Below are positions 26,829 to 36,140 of a stretch of DNA of 64,000 nt, piece after piece. The DNA is from Phaeobacter sp. G2 (GTDB lineage Bacteria; Pseudomonadota; Alphaproteobacteria; Rhodobacterales; Rhodobacteraceae): NCBI GenBank assembly GCA_025163595.1, contig CP104100.1, positions 2,604,001 to 2,668,000 on the forward strand. Reading direction: 5' to 3'. The notes under the pieces were generated by a model. That model was not told the DNA's origin. It worked only from the letters and a program-made list of their open reading frames with translations, and did no database searches. Both the position numbers and the translations under genes were made by a program. The first letter of the stretch is position 1. Every line of letters begins with the position of its first letter.

Positions 26829-28340
26829 ATGGCTTTGACCCCAGATTTTGCGCGCTTTGCCACGGCCTATGAGAGCGGTGAAAACCAGGTTGTCTATACG
26901 CGGCTTGCCGCAGATCTGGACACCCCCGTTTCTTTGATGCTCAAGCTCACAGGCGCCCAGAAGGACGCCTTTATGCTGGAATCCGTAACCGGTGGTGAGG
27001 TGCGCGGACGCTACTCCATCATCGGCATGAAGCCGGATCTGGTCTGGCGCAGCCATGGGGAGGCCTCGGCGCTCAATCGCTCGGCCCGGTTTGACCCGGA
27101 TGCGTTTGAGCCGCAGGAGGGTAATCCGCTCGACAATCTGCGCGCGCTGCTGGCCGAAAGCAAAATCGACCTGCCCGAGGATATGCCCCAGGCCGCTGCC
27201 GGCCTGTTTGGCTATCTGGGCTATGACATGGTGCGCCATGTGGAACATCTGCCGGATGTGAACCCCGACCCGCTAGGCCTGCCGGATGCGGTGATGATGC
27301 GCCCCTCGGTGATCGCAGTTCTGGACGGTGTCAAAGGTGAGGTCACCGTGGTGTCTCCGGCCTGGGTGAGCGAGGGCCAGACCGCCCGCGCCGCCTATGC
27401 CCAGGCAGCGGAACGGGTCATGGATGCGGTGCGCGATCTGGAACGGGCGATGCCCGCAGAAACCCGCGATCTGGGCGAGGCCCGCGAGATCGCGCCGCCG
27501 GTATCGAATTTCACCAAATCCGGCTATATGGAAGCGGTGGAAAAGGCCAAGGACTACATCCGGGCCGGCGATATCTTTCAGGTGGTTCCTGCACAGCGCT
27601 GGAGCCAGGACTTCCCGCTGCCTCCCTTTGCGCTCTATCGCTCATTGCGGCGCACCAACCCGTCGCCTTTCATGTTCTATTTCAACTTTGGTGGCTTCCA
27701 GGTGATCGGTGCCAGCCCGGAAATCCTGGTTCGGGTCTTTGGCAATGAGGTCACCATTCGCCCCATCGCAGGCACCCGCCCCCGCGGCGAGACCGCCGAA
27801 CAGGACAAGGCCAACGAGCTGGATCTATTGGCCGACAAAAAGGAGCTGGCCGAGCATCTGATGCTGCTGGATCTGGGGCGCAATGACACCGGCCGGGTTG
27901 CCAAGATCGGCACCGTCAAACCCACTGAGCAGTTCATCATCGAACGCTACAGCCATGTGATGCATATCGTCTCCAACGTGGTGGGTGAGCTGCACGAAGA
28001 CAAAGACGCCCTGGATGCGTTTTTTGCCGGAATGCCTGCGGGCACGGTTTCCGGCGCGCCCAAAGTGCGGGCGATGGAGATCATCGACGAGCTGGAACCG
28101 GAAAAACGGGGTGTCTATGGCGGCGGTGTTGGCTATTTTTCAGCCGGGGGGGACATGGATATGTGCATTGCCCTGCGGACCGCCATCGTCAAGGACCAGA
28201 CGCTTTATGTGCAGGCCGGTGGTGGTGTTGTCTATGACAGCGACCCAGAGGCCGAATACATGGAAACCGTGCATAAATCCAACGCCATCCGCCGGGCTGC
28301 AGCCGATGCGGCGCGCTTTGTCGGCAATGGAAACAGCTGA
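26829..28340 (+). CDS. trpE: Anthranilate synthase component I
   Basis: A 503-residue enzyme that, with the glutamine amidotransferase TrpG, makes anthranilate from chorismate, the first step of tryptophan synthesis. The feedback-inhibition motif is present as FMLES near residue 50. The catalytic C-terminal blocks are clear: GDIFQVVPAQRW, NPSPFMFYFNFGGFQVIGASPE, PIAGTRPRG, LMLLDLGRNDTGRVAKIGTV and MPAGTVSGAPKVRAMEIIDELE. It follows ppiD closely and ends at a terminator, so trpE and trpG are separate transcripts here with a divergent gene between them. Confidence 0.96.
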   Translation: MALTPDFARFATAYESGENQVVYTRLAADLDTPVSLMLKLTGAQKDAFMLESVTGGEVRGRYSIIGMKPDLVWRSHGEASALNRSARFDPDAFEPQEGNPLDNLRALLAESKIDLPEDMPQAAAGLFGYLGYDMVRHVEHLPDVNPDPLGLPDAVMMRPSVIAVLDGVKGEVTVVSPAWVSEGQTARAAYAQAAERVMDAVRDLERAMPAETRDLGEAREIAPPVSNFTKSGYMEAVEKAKDYIRAGDIFQVVPAQRWSQDFPLPPFALYRSLRRTNPSPFMFYFNFGGFQVIGASPEILVRVFGNEVTIRPIAGTRPRGETAEQDKANELDLLADKKELAEHLMLLDLGRNDTGRVAKIGTVKPTEQFIIERYSHVMHIVSNVVGELHEDKDALDAFFAGMPAGTVSGAPKVRAMEIIDELEPEKRGVYGGGVGYFSAGGDMDMCIALRTAIVKDQTLYVQAGGGVVYDSDPEAEYMETVHKSNAIRRAAADAARFVGNGNS

Positions 28341-28373
28341 CCGCGACAGGCGATCCTCAATATCGACAGTATA

Positions 28374-28399
28374 AAAGGGCCTCCCGCTGGAGGCCCTTT
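28374..28399 (+). terminator. Intrinsic terminator after trpE
   Basis: AAAGGGCCTCC and GGAGGCCCTTT form an 11-base perfect stem with a 4-base loop. It lies 33 bases past the trpE stop. Confidence 0.88.
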
Positions 28400-28487
28400 G
28401 TCATTTTGTGCGGCTCTGGTGTTGGCGCACTGGGGCTGGCCCCGGCCCTATTGGGGGCCTGGCCCTGGCCTTATGTTAGGTTCCCGC

Positions 28488-30233
28488 TCAGTCAGCCGCG
28501 GGAAGAGCGGCCTTGAGCCCGGCTGAAATGGGCGCCAGGCCCACCTGGCTGGCACGATCCTGCAAGCCCCACAGCAACAGCGCCGAAATGGTATCCGGGC
28601 GCAACCGGCCCAGCATGATCACAGCGCCTTCCTGGCGGGCGCGAAAGGCCGCCTGGTCCAGGAACCGGCGAATGGCGCGCGGGTTTTGTCCGGCTCCGTC
28701 AAAATCACGAAACACCACGCCCGCTGGCATACCATCGCGCAGGGCCAGCTTTTGCACCGTGTTCAGCCCGCTGTTCTGGGTCACCATGCCATAGCCCGTG
28801 GCCTTCATCACCGCCACCATCTGGTCCGCCAGCGGCCGGTTGCCCTGAAACCCGGTGTCGACTCCTTCCAGGATACCAACCGCCTGGGGCAATTGCTGCA
28901 TCCAGACCCCCATGGCGGTTTCAGCGTCCTGCGGGCTGGCCTCACGCGGCAGGTCGGCAAGGATCAGCACCTCAAACCCGGCGGCGCGGCGCGCCTTCAT
29001 CTTTTCTGCAGCCTTTGGATCCTGAGGAGAAATTGCAAAGGTCAGCGGATAGGGGAAATCCTGCAACGCTTCGGCGCCAATTGCGGCCGCGTCATCTATC
29101 AATACGATGGACATCAAGGGTCGGTTATCCAGCGCGACAAAAGCCTCGGCGTTAACCTCAAAGGGGCGACCCTCGGCCAGAACCGCCTCTGAGGGGGCCG
29201 CGTCATCGCCGGCAATCAAAGTCGGTGTGCTGCTGCGTTCGGTCAGCGGAACCACACGGGTGCCGAGGCGTGCCCCCAGCTCCCCGCCAGAGGTTGCTCC
29301 CTCGGCAGAGGCCAATTGCTGTTCATCAGCCTCTTCGTCAGCCACCAAAGCAGCTGCGCTCTCTTGCTGGCTTGGATCCACCTCTGCTTGCGCTTCGCCG
29401 CCTTCTGGCTGCGACGGTGTCACAGCTGTAGCAGATATGCTGGGCAGGGCCGTGGCCACCGGCGCTGTCCCGATTTCTGGCCCCAGAGAACCCGACCCAG
29501 AAGGAGTCGCCACTACAGGAGCAGTGATCCCCGGGCGCGGTTGGCTGGCATCTGCTTGGGTGGCGGCTGGTTGGGTGGCGTCTGCTGTTTCCGTATCGGC
29601 GGTTTCCACTGCGGGGCTGTCTGCCCTCATGCCGGGTGCTTCCGTAATTTTTGTGCCCACCCTGACAGTCGTGGTATCGCCAGTACCGCTGGCCCCTTGC
29701 GAGGGAGCTGCTTGTTCGGACAGGGGCAATGATTCCATTGGCGCCGATTCTGTGGTCGTTTCTGTCGAGACTGGCGGTGCTGGCACTGCTGCTGTCTCGG
29801 TGGAGACAACCGGCCCCTGTTCCTGGGCCGGGGCATTGGGGGCTACGCTGCTCTCGGTCTCCGCTGTGACGGTGCTTGGCACCTGTGGCAGGCTCTGCAC
29901 CCCTGCCCCTTGGCTCATATCGCCGGGGCTGGCCCCCTCCGCGGTGGCCACCACGGGCCGTGATCCGGGGTTGGTGTCAAGAACGGCAACTGGACTGGCG
30001 TCCTCGGTGCCGGAGTTTGTGGGGAGGCTGGGGGCTGCTTCCACCAGATCGGCATCGCGACGTTCACTGGCCTCAGGTGCCTGTGTCGCGGCGGCTTTGG
30101 GCGGGTTGGATTGATCCGGCAGTGTTGCATCAACCTGCACACGGCTCGGCAAAGGAGACGACAACGACACCATTGCTGCCCCGCCAACGGCCACCAGTGC
30201 ACCGATACTCACGCCTCCGAGAAACCCTTTCAT
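28488..30233 (-). CDS. Divergent polysaccharide deacetylase (YibQ-like) with long linker
   Basis: A 581-residue protein in three parts. Residues about 1-25 form an uncleaved signal or anchor (MKGFLGGVSIGALVAVGGAAM). Residues about 30-360 are a low-complexity linker rich in Ala, Ser, Thr, Pro, Gln and acidic residues. The C-terminal domain (about 375-581: RPLMSIVLIDDAAAIGAEAL ... LTFAISPQDPKAAEKMKARRAAGFEVLILADLP) is of the divergent polysaccharide deacetylase type (DUF610/YibQ). Such proteins are periplasmic; the substrate is unknown. I chose the ATG at 30233 because it opens directly at the hydrophobic segment; ATGs at 30251 and 30272 are possible. It is divergent from trpG. Confidence 0.8.
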   Translation of the reverse strand: MKGFLGGVSIGALVAVGGAAMVSLSSPLPSRVQVDATLPDQSNPPKAAATQAPEASERRDADLVEAAPSLPTNSGTEDASPVAVLDTNPGSRPVVATAEGASPGDMSQGAGVQSLPQVPSTVTAETESSVAPNAPAQEQGPVVSTETAAVPAPPVSTETTTESAPMESLPLSEQAAPSQGASGTGDTTTVRVGTKITEAPGMRADSPAVETADTETADATQPAATQADASQPRPGITAPVVATPSGSGSLGPEIGTAPVATALPSISATAVTPSQPEGGEAQAEVDPSQQESAAALVADEEADEQQLASAEGATSGGELGARLGTRVVPLTERSSTPTLIAGDDAAPSEAVLAEGRPFEVNAEAFVALDNRPLMSIVLIDDAAAIGAEALQDFPYPLTFAISPQDPKAAEKMKARRAAGFEVLILADLPREASPQDAETAMGVWMQQLPQAVGILEGVDTGFQGNRPLADQMVAVMKATGYGMVTQNSGLNTVQKLALRDGMPAGVVFRDFDGAGQNPRAIRRFLDQAAFRARQEGAVIMLGRLRPDTISALLLWGLQDRASQVGLAPISAGLKAALPAAD

Positions 30234-30403
30234 CGCAGTCTTGCCTCTCATCACCTGTTTCCACCCTGTCACCGGGCTGGTTTATCCTCAAAGCCACAGA
30301 CAACAAACTGTGCATCTGCACCGGATTTGCTACCTGTTTGGTACCTTGTCAGGTCAGGCACTGCGCCAATTGACCGTCCTGCTCTTGACGCTGCCGCGCA
30401 AGC

Positions 30404-30432
30404 CTGAACAAGTATACCGAAACCACTATACT
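30404..30432 (+). promoter_or_regulatory. Promoter-like site with palindrome before trpG
   Basis: CTGAAC (30404-30409) and TATACT (30427-30432) are spaced 17 bases and resemble a sigma-70 promoter about 45 bases before the trpG start. AGTATA (30411-30416) and TATACT (30427-30432) form a perfect 6-base inverted repeat over the same stretch, so a repressor could cover the promoter. No leader peptide with Trp codons is evident. Confidence 0.4.
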
Positions 30433-30475
30433 GCGGCGCCCCCCTCGCCCGCCACCCATAAAAGAGCCCACCAAG

Positions 30476-31057
30476 ATGCTGCTGCTAATCGACAACTACG
30501 ACTCCTTTACCTACAACCTTGTGCACTATCTGGGAGAGCTCGGCGCCGAGATGGAGGTCCATCGCAATGATGCCCTCAGCGTGCAGGAGGCCATGGCGTT
30601 AAATCCGGCAGGCATCCTGCTGTCGCCTGGCCCCAAGGCCCCGGAACAGGCCGGTATTTGCCTGGCGCTGACCCTGGCCGCCGCAGAAACCAGAACGCCG
30701 CTGCTTGGGGTTTGCCTGGGGCATCAAACCATCGGCCAAGCCTTTGGTGGCAATGTGGTCCGCTGTCACGAGATCGTGCATGGCAAGATGGGCAAGGTAC
30801 AGCACAACAACTCCGGGCTATTTGCCGGGCTGCCCAGCCCGTTTGAGGCAACCCGCTATCATTCTCTGGTGGTGGATCGCGAAACCCTGCCCGAATGTCT
30901 GGACATCACCGCCGAGCTGGAAGATGGCACCATCATGGGGCTGCAGCACAAAGAGCTGCCAATGCACGGGGTTCAGTTCCACCCCGAATCCATCGCCTCC
31001 GAGCACGGCCATGCTCTGCTCAAGAACTTCCTCGATGACATGAAGGTGCCCGCATGA
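30476..31057 (+). CDS. trpG: Anthranilate synthase component II (glutamine amidotransferase)
   Basis: A 193-residue class I glutamine amidotransferase that feeds ammonia to TrpE. Blocks: [31 protein letters not shown], the nucleophile elbow [17 protein letters not shown] with Cys about 80, and the His-Glu pair in [14 protein letters not shown]. It overlaps trpD by 4 bases (ATGA). Trp-specific or dual use for folate synthesis cannot be told apart, but its place with trpD and trpC supports trp. Confidence 0.95.
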   Translation: MLLLIDNYDSFTYNLVHYLGELGAEMEVHRNDALSVQEAMALNPAGILLSPGPKAPEQAGICLALTLAAAETRTPLLGVCLGHQTIGQAFGGNVVRCHEIVHGKMGKVQHNNSGLFAGLPSPFEATRYHSLVVDRETLPECLDITAELEDGTIMGLQHKELPMHGVQFHPESIASEHGHALLKNFLDDMKVPA

Positions 31058-32079
31058 GCGATCTGATCAAACCGCTGATTGGTGCCGCCGCCGACCGCCC
31101 CCTGAGCCGCGATGAGGCGACCCAGGCCTTTACCCTGTTGTTTGAAGGCGAAGCCACTCCCAGCCAGATTGGCGGTATCCTGATGGCGCTGCGCACCCGT
31201 GGCGAAACCGTTGATGAATATGCCGCTGCGGCCTCGGTCATGCGGTCCAAATGTAATCCTGTGAAAGCCCCCGCCGGGGCCATGGATATTGTCGGCACCG
31301 GCGGCGACGGCAAACATACCTTGAATATCTCCACCGCCACCGCCTTTGTCACCGCAGGCGCCGGGGTTGTGGTCGCCAAACATGGCAACCGCAACCTGTC
31401 GTCACGCTCTGGCACGGCGGATGTGCAGGCGCAGATGGGCATCAATGTCATGGTACCGCCAAAGGTGGTCGAAGAGGCGCTGGACCATTGCGGCATCGCC
31501 TTCATGATGGCGCCTATGCACCACCCGGCCGTTGCACATGTGATGCCAACCCGTCAGGAGCTGGGCACAAGAACGATCTTTAACATATTGGGACCATTGA
31601 CCAATCCTGCCGGTGTCAAACGTCAGCTCACCGGTGCATTTAGCCGCGAACTGATCCGCCCCATGGCGGAAACCCTGGGCCAGCTCGGGTCCGAGCGCGC
31701 CTGGTTGGTGCATGGATCTGACGGCACTGATGAGCTGACCATCACCGGGATCAGCTGGGTCTCCGCGCTGGAAGAAGACGGGTCGATCAATGATTTCGAA
31801 CTGCACCCGGAACAGGCCGGCCTGCCCGTACATCCCTTTGAGGCCATCGTTGGCGGCAGCCCCGCAGACAATGCTGCGGCCTTCCGCGCCTTGTTGGACG
31901 GTGAAAAAGGCGCCTACCGTGATGCTGTTCTGTTGAACGCAGCCTCGGCACTGGTGGTTGCGAATGCGGCCAGCTCTTTGAAAGAAGCTGTTGAAAAGGC
32001 GATAGAAAGCATCGATTCTGGTGCGGCCAAGAATAAGCTGGAAGCCTTGGCAAAAATCACCACGGCCGCCGCCGTATGA
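31054..32079 (+). CDS. trpD: Anthranilate phosphoribosyltransferase
   Basis: A 341-residue enzyme transferring the phosphoribosyl group of PRPP to anthranilate. It has the KPRPP motif [35 protein letters not shown], the PMHHPA block and [14 protein letters not shown]. The start overlaps trpG, and its stop overlaps the ung start by ATGA, which shows tight coupling of the operon. Confidence 0.96.
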   Translation: MSDLIKPLIGAAADRPLSRDEATQAFTLLFEGEATPSQIGGILMALRTRGETVDEYAAAASVMRSKCNPVKAPAGAMDIVGTGGDGKHTLNISTATAFVTAGAGVVVAKHGNRNLSSRSGTADVQAQMGINVMVPPKVVEEALDHCGIAFMMAPMHHPAVAHVMPTRQELGTRTIFNILGPLTNPAGVKRQLTGAFSRELIRPMAETLGQLGSERAWLVHGSDGTDELTITGISWVSALEEDGSINDFELHPEQAGLPVHPFEAIVGGSPADNAAAFRALLDGEKGAYRDAVLLNAASALVVANAASSLKEAVEKAIESIDSGAAKNKLEALAKITTAAAV

Positions 32080-32747
32080 GTACAGCTGCTGGCTCAGCCC
32101 CAAGCGCACCCCAGTTAGGTGACTGGGGCGATCTGGCGTTTTTCTCCCAGGACTGGCCGGCAATCAAAGCGCAGCTGGATGCGGAAACTCGGGCCATTTT
32201 GCCGCCAAACTCGGTGCGCTTTGCGGCGCTTGAACTGACGCCGCTGAACAACACCCGTGTGGTCATCTTGGGACAGGATCCCTATCCGACGCCGGGTCAC
32301 GCCAATGGGCTGGCCTTTTCAGTCGCGCCTGACGTGCGGCCTCTGCCACGGTCTCTTTCTAACATTTACAAAGAGTTGCAGGAGGATATTGGCGCCCATC
32401 CAGCCACTGGAGATTTGCAAAACTGGGCCCGACAGGGCGTTTTGCTACTCAACACCGCACTCTCGGTGCCCGGTGGAGAGGCCAATGGGCACAAAGATCT
32501 GGGCTGGGAGAAGCTGGTTCAACAGGTGCTCGCCAGGACCTCGCAAAGACCCACTGCCTATGTATTCTGGGGAAAACAGGCGCAGAGACTTGAAAAACAC
32601 CTCCATCCGGGCGATCACCTTATACTGAGGACTGCCCACCCATCTCCGCTATCTGCCCATCGCGGCTTCTTTGGGTCAGGGGTGTTTTCAAAGATCAATA
32701 GCTGGCTTGCCGCACGCGGATCACAGCCAATCGACTGGACGATCTAA
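32076..32747 (+). CDS. ung: Uracil-DNA glycosylase, family 1
   Basis: A 223-residue DNA repair enzyme that cuts out uracil. The water-activating loop is [21 protein letters not shown] and the DNA-intercalation loop is [21 protein letters not shown]. Both fit family 1. The gene overlaps trpD by 4 bases and lies before trpC, so a repair gene is spliced into a tryptophan operon. No reading-frame damage is seen, so it should be functional and made together with TrpD. Confidence 0.95.
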   Translation: MSTAAGSAPSAPQLGDWGDLAFFSQDWPAIKAQLDAETRAILPPNSVRFAALELTPLNNTRVVILGQDPYPTPGHANGLAFSVAPDVRPLPRSLSNIYKELQEDIGAHPATGDLQNWARQGVLLLNTALSVPGGEANGHKDLGWEKLVQQVLARTSQRPTAYVFWGKQAQRLEKHLHPGDHLILRTAHPSPLSAHRGFFGSGVFSKINSWLAARGSQPIDWTI

Positions 32748-32786
32748 GGGTAGACATGACACAACACAATGACAGGAGGCAGGACC

Positions 32787-33599
32787 ATGGCTGAAAATGT
32801 GCTGGATAAGATCAAGGCCTATAAGCTGGAAGAAATCGCCGCTGACAAAGCCGCCAAGCCATTAGCCGAAGTCGAAGCCGAAGCCCGCGACGCCTCAGCC
32901 CCCAGGGGGTTTGCGGAAGCGCTCTCCAGTGCTGCCCGCGATGGCTATGGGTTGATTGCAGAAATCAAAAAGGCCAGCCCTTCCAAGGGGTTGATCCGGG
33001 AGGATTTCGATCCTGCCGCGTTGGCACAAGCCTATGAACAGGGCGGCGCTGCCTGCCTGTCGGTCCTAACGGATACGCCAAGCTTTCAAGGCGCCAAATC
33101 CTTCTTGGTGGAGGCGCGCTCGGCCTGTTCCCTGCCCGCCCTGCGCAAAGATTTTATGTATGATACCTATCAGGTTGCCGAGGCCCGCGCCCTGGGTGCC
33201 GATTGCATCCTGATCATTCTCGCCTCGGTTACCGATGCACAGGCCGCCGAGCTGGAAGACTGTGCGATGGAATGGGGGATGGATGTGCTGCTTGAGGTCC
33301 ATGACGAGGCCGAGCTGGAGCGTGCCAGCCTGCTGAAATCCCCGCTAATGGGGATCAACAACCGCAATCTAAAAACCTTTGAGACAACATTGGACACCAC
33401 TCGCCATTTGTCGCGGTTGGTGCCCGCCGGGCGCAGTATCGTCTGCGAAAGCGGCCTTTCCACGCCACAGGATCTGGCGGATATGGCCCGTTATGGCGCC
33501 CGCACGTTCCTGATTGGGGAATCCTTGATGCGTCAAGACGACGTGGCACTGGCCACCCGCACCCTGCTGGCTGACCCTCTGACCCCCGGGGCACTGTGA
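32787..33599 (+). CDS. trpC: Indole-3-glycerol phosphate synthase
   Basis: A 270-residue (beta/alpha)8 enzyme that closes the indole ring in tryptophan synthesis. Blocks: [60 protein letters not shown] and [15 protein letters not shown] lies 7 bases before the ATG at 32787; the frame is open six codons earlier. It is followed by moaC after one base, so the cofactor genes continue the same operon. Confidence 0.96.
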   Translation: MAENVLDKIKAYKLEEIAADKAAKPLAEVEAEARDASAPRGFAEALSSAARDGYGLIAEIKKASPSKGLIREDFDPAALAQAYEQGGAACLSVLTDTPSFQGAKSFLVEARSACSLPALRKDFMYDTYQVAEARALGADCILIILASVTDAQAAELEDCAMEWGMDVLLEVHDEAELERASLLKSPLMGINNRNLKTFETTLDTTRHLSRLVPAGRSIVCESGLSTPQDLADMARYGARTFLIGESLMRQDDVALATRTLLADPLTPGAL

Positions 33600-33600
33600 C

Positions 33601-34071
33601 ATGGCTCTGACCCATTTTGACACCAAGGGCGACGCCCATATGGTAGATGTCTCCGACAAGGCGGTCACCGCGCGCGTGGCCGTGGCCGAGGGTCACATCA
33701 CCATGGCACCGGAAACCTTTGAAATCATTTCCCAAGGCAAAGCCAAAAAGGGCGATGTACTGAGCGTTGCGCGGCTGGCAGGCATCATGGGGGCAAAAAA
33801 GACGCCCGACCTGATCCCCCTGTGCCATCCGCTCGCTATTTCCAAAGTCGCTGTTGATCTGACCTTGGATCCCGACCTGCCCGGTGTCCGGGTAGAGGCC
33901 ACAGTCAAAACCACCGGTCAAACCGGTGTTGAAATGGAGGCCCTGACGGCAGTATCAGTTGCCTGTCTCACCGTCTATGACATGGCCAAGGCCGTGGACA
34001 AGGAAATGCAGATCGGTGGCACCAGAGTTGTGCTAAAAGATGGCGGAAAATCAGGGCGGTACGAGGCTTAG
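33601..34071 (+). CDS. moaC: Cyclic pyranopterin monophosphate synthase
   Basis: A 156-residue enzyme that works with MoaA to make cyclic pyranopterin monophosphate, the first molybdenum-cofactor intermediate. Conserved blocks are [39 protein letters not shown] and [29 protein letters not shown]. It starts one base after trpC and is directly followed by moeA. Confidence 0.96.
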   Translation: MALTHFDTKGDAHMVDVSDKAVTARVAVAEGHITMAPETFEIISQGKAKKGDVLSVARLAGIMGAKKTPDLIPLCHPLAISKVAVDLTLDPDLPGVRVEATVKTTGQTGVEMEALTAVSVACLTVYDMAKAVDKEMQIGGTRVVLKDGGKSGRYEA

Positions 34072-35244
34072 ATGATTTCAGTTTCCGAGGCCCGCGCGGC
34101 TCTTTTACGGCTCATCTCGGTGACCGAAATAGAACAGGTTCCACTGGCCGAGGCCAATGGACGGGTCTTGGCTCAGCCGGTCAGCGCTGTGCGCGACCAG
34201 CCTCCCTTTTCCGCCTCGGCGATGGATGGCTATGCGGTCAAACGAGACGAAGTTGAGCTGCACGCCATGTTTCAGGTCATCGGTGAGGCCGCAGCCGGGC
34301 ATCGCTTTGAGGGCCGCCTAAAGGCTGGTCAGACGGTACGGATTTTCACCGGCGCGCCGGTGCCGGATGGTGCTGATTTTGTGGTTATCCAAGAGGATGT
34401 CGACCGCAAGAAAGACCTGATCACCATTCTCGATCAACCCGGCGCTTCGGACAATATCCGCCCCCGTGGCGGTGATTTCACCATCGGCCAAACCGTCAAT
34501 GCGCCGCGTCTGCTGCGCCCTTCTGATGTGGCGCTTTTGGCGGCGATGAATATCCCCAAGGTGCCCGTCTACCGCCGCCCGGTTGTCGCATTGATCTCTA
34601 CCGGTGATGAGTTGGTGATGCCCGGCGGCACCCCTGGCCCGGATCAGATCATCGCCTCAAATACCTTTGGTCTCAAGGCGATGCTGGAAGAGTTTGGCGC
34701 AGAAGTGCGGATTTTGCCCATCGCCAAAGACAGTGACACGTCGTTGAAAATGGCTTTCTCTCTGGCCCGTGACGTTGATCTGGTTGTCACCATCGGCGGC
34801 GCCTCGGTTGGCGATCACGATCTGGTCGCCAAGGTCTCCGCTGATCTTGGGATGGAGCGTAGCTTTTACAAGGTTGCCATGCGTCCTGGCAAGCCGTTGA
34901 TGGCCGGGCGCATGGGCAAGGCTACTATGGTCGGATTGCCTGGAAACCCCGTTTCTGCAATGGTTTGCGGGCATATCTTCTTGCGCCCCATGATCCAAAG
35001 CATGTTAGGTTTTGAGGCTCAAGAAGAGAGCCTGCAAACCGCAGCCCTTACCCATGACTTAGCTGCCAACGGACCCAGGGAACACTACATGCGGGCGACA
35101 GTTGCCGCCGGAGAAATCACCGTTTCGCCCAGACAGGACAGCGCACTTTTGACCATTCTGGCCGATGCCAACGCCTTGCTCGTCCTGCCGCCCCATGCGC
35201 CTGCGCAGCGCTGCGGTGACACTCTGCACTACCTGCCAATTTAA
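34072..35244 (+). CDS. moeA: Molybdopterin molybdotransferase
   Basis: A 390-residue enzyme that inserts molybdate into adenylated molybdopterin. Blocks: PPFSASAMDGYAV, FTGAPVPDGADFVVIQED, STGDELVMPG, TIGGASVGDHDLV and MVGLPGNPVSAMV. The gene abuts moaC with no spacer and is the last of the trpG-to-moeA unit; lexA follows after about 140 bases with its own promoter. Confidence 0.96.
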   Translation: MISVSEARAALLRLISVTEIEQVPLAEANGRVLAQPVSAVRDQPPFSASAMDGYAVKRDEVELHAMFQVIGEAAAGHRFEGRLKAGQTVRIFTGAPVPDGADFVVIQEDVDRKKDLITILDQPGASDNIRPRGGDFTIGQTVNAPRLLRPSDVALLAAMNIPKVPVYRRPVVALISTGDELVMPGGTPGPDQIIASNTFGLKAMLEEFGAEVRILPIAKDSDTSLKMAFSLARDVDLVVTIGGASVGDHDLVAKVSADLGMERSFYKVAMRPGKPLMAGRMGKATMVGLPGNPVSAMVCGHIFLRPMIQSMLGFEAQEESLQTAALTHDLAANGPREHYMRATVAAGEITVSPRQDSALLTILADANALLVLPPHAPAQRCGDTLHYLPI

Positions 35245-35321
35245 CCGCCCCCAAGCGGCAGGCGTAGCGGAACCCTCAGCAGTGAAAACCTCACAAAAGA
35301 GACTGCGGCGTTCTTGCGTTG

Positions 35322-35350
35322 TTGACACAAAACGGGAACATGAATAGAAC
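35322..35350 (+). promoter_or_regulatory. lexA promoter with LexA operator (SOS box)
   Basis: TTGACA (35322-35327) and TAGAAC (35345-35350) are 17 bases apart, a good promoter. The direct repeat GAAC-ATGAATA-GAAC (35336-35350) is the exact alphaproteobacterial LexA box (GAAC-N7-GAAC) and covers the -10 element. It indicates that LexA represses its own gene. Confidence 0.85.
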
Positions 35351-35382
35351 AAAACGAAACGGATGTAATCGGAGGGACGGCA

Positions 35383-36099
35383 ATGCTAACCAAGAAGCAA
35401 TTGGATTTATTGAACTTCATACATCAGAGACTGCAAAAAGACGGTGTTCCCCCGAGCTTTGATGAAATGAAGGTTGCCCTTGATCTGCGCTCCAAATCGG
35501 GGATTCATCGGCTCATTACGGCGCTTGAGGAACGTGGTTTCATCCGCCGACTTGCGCATCGGGCACGTGCCATCGAAATTCTGCGCCTGCCAGAAAATAT
35601 GACTGGCGCTGCCACAGGCGATGACGCGCCCGGACCTGCAATCAATATCGACACGCGCCGAACGCCGCCTGCATCCGCCCCTCGGACCGCACCGTCAGAG
35701 GAAGCCGTTATTGCTTCCCTGCAAATTCCCGTGATGGGCCGCATTGCTGCCGGTGTCCCGATTGAGGCGATCAACCAGATCACCCATCAGATCGCGATCC
35801 CTCAATCAATGCTGTCCTCCAATGGAAAACACTACGCCCTAGAGGTGCGCGGCGACTCGATGATCAATGCAGGGATCAACGATGGCGACATTGTCGTGAT
35901 ACGCGAATGCGACACGGCGGATGATGGTGATATCGTGGTTGCCCTTGTCGCCGATGAAGAAGCCACGCTGAAACGGCTGTTCCGCCGCAACGGCGCCATT
36001 GCGCTTGAGGCTGAAAACCCCGCCTATGAAACCCGGATCTTTTCGCAAGATCAGGTTAAGGTTCAAGGCCGGCTGGTAGGTCTGATCCGCAGCTACTAA
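35383..36099 (+). CDS. lexA: SOS regulator LexA
   Basis: A 238-residue repressor-protease controlling the DNA damage response. The N-terminal winged helix reads [20 protein letters not shown] ... [21 protein letters not shown] variable linker of about 50 residues precedes the cleavage site IAAGVPIEA (Ala-Gly). The catalytic Ser is in [17 protein letters not shown] and the Lys in ATLKRLF. GGAGG lies 7 bases upstream. Autoregulation is supported by the SOS box at 35336-35350. Confidence 0.96.
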   Translation: MLTKKQLDLLNFIHQRLQKDGVPPSFDEMKVALDLRSKSGIHRLITALEERGFIRRLAHRARAIEILRLPENMTGAATGDDAPGPAINIDTRRTPPASAPRTAPSEEAVIASLQIPVMGRIAAGVPIEAINQITHQIAIPQSMLSSNGKHYALEVRGDSMINAGINDGDIVVIRECDTADDGDIVVALVADEEATLKRLFRRNGAIALEAENPAYETRIFSQDQVKVQGRLVGLIRSY

Positions 36100-36140
36100 G
36101 CTTTTGAGGGCACCAGGATCGTGACGGAGCACTGAAAAAA

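Noticed and set aside
24990..27248. Long open frame (752 codons) on the minus strand across ppiD and trpE
   Set aside because: It is antisense to two clear genes; the product is low in normal protein features (repetitive Gly/Gln/His) and results from the GC-rich codon pattern.
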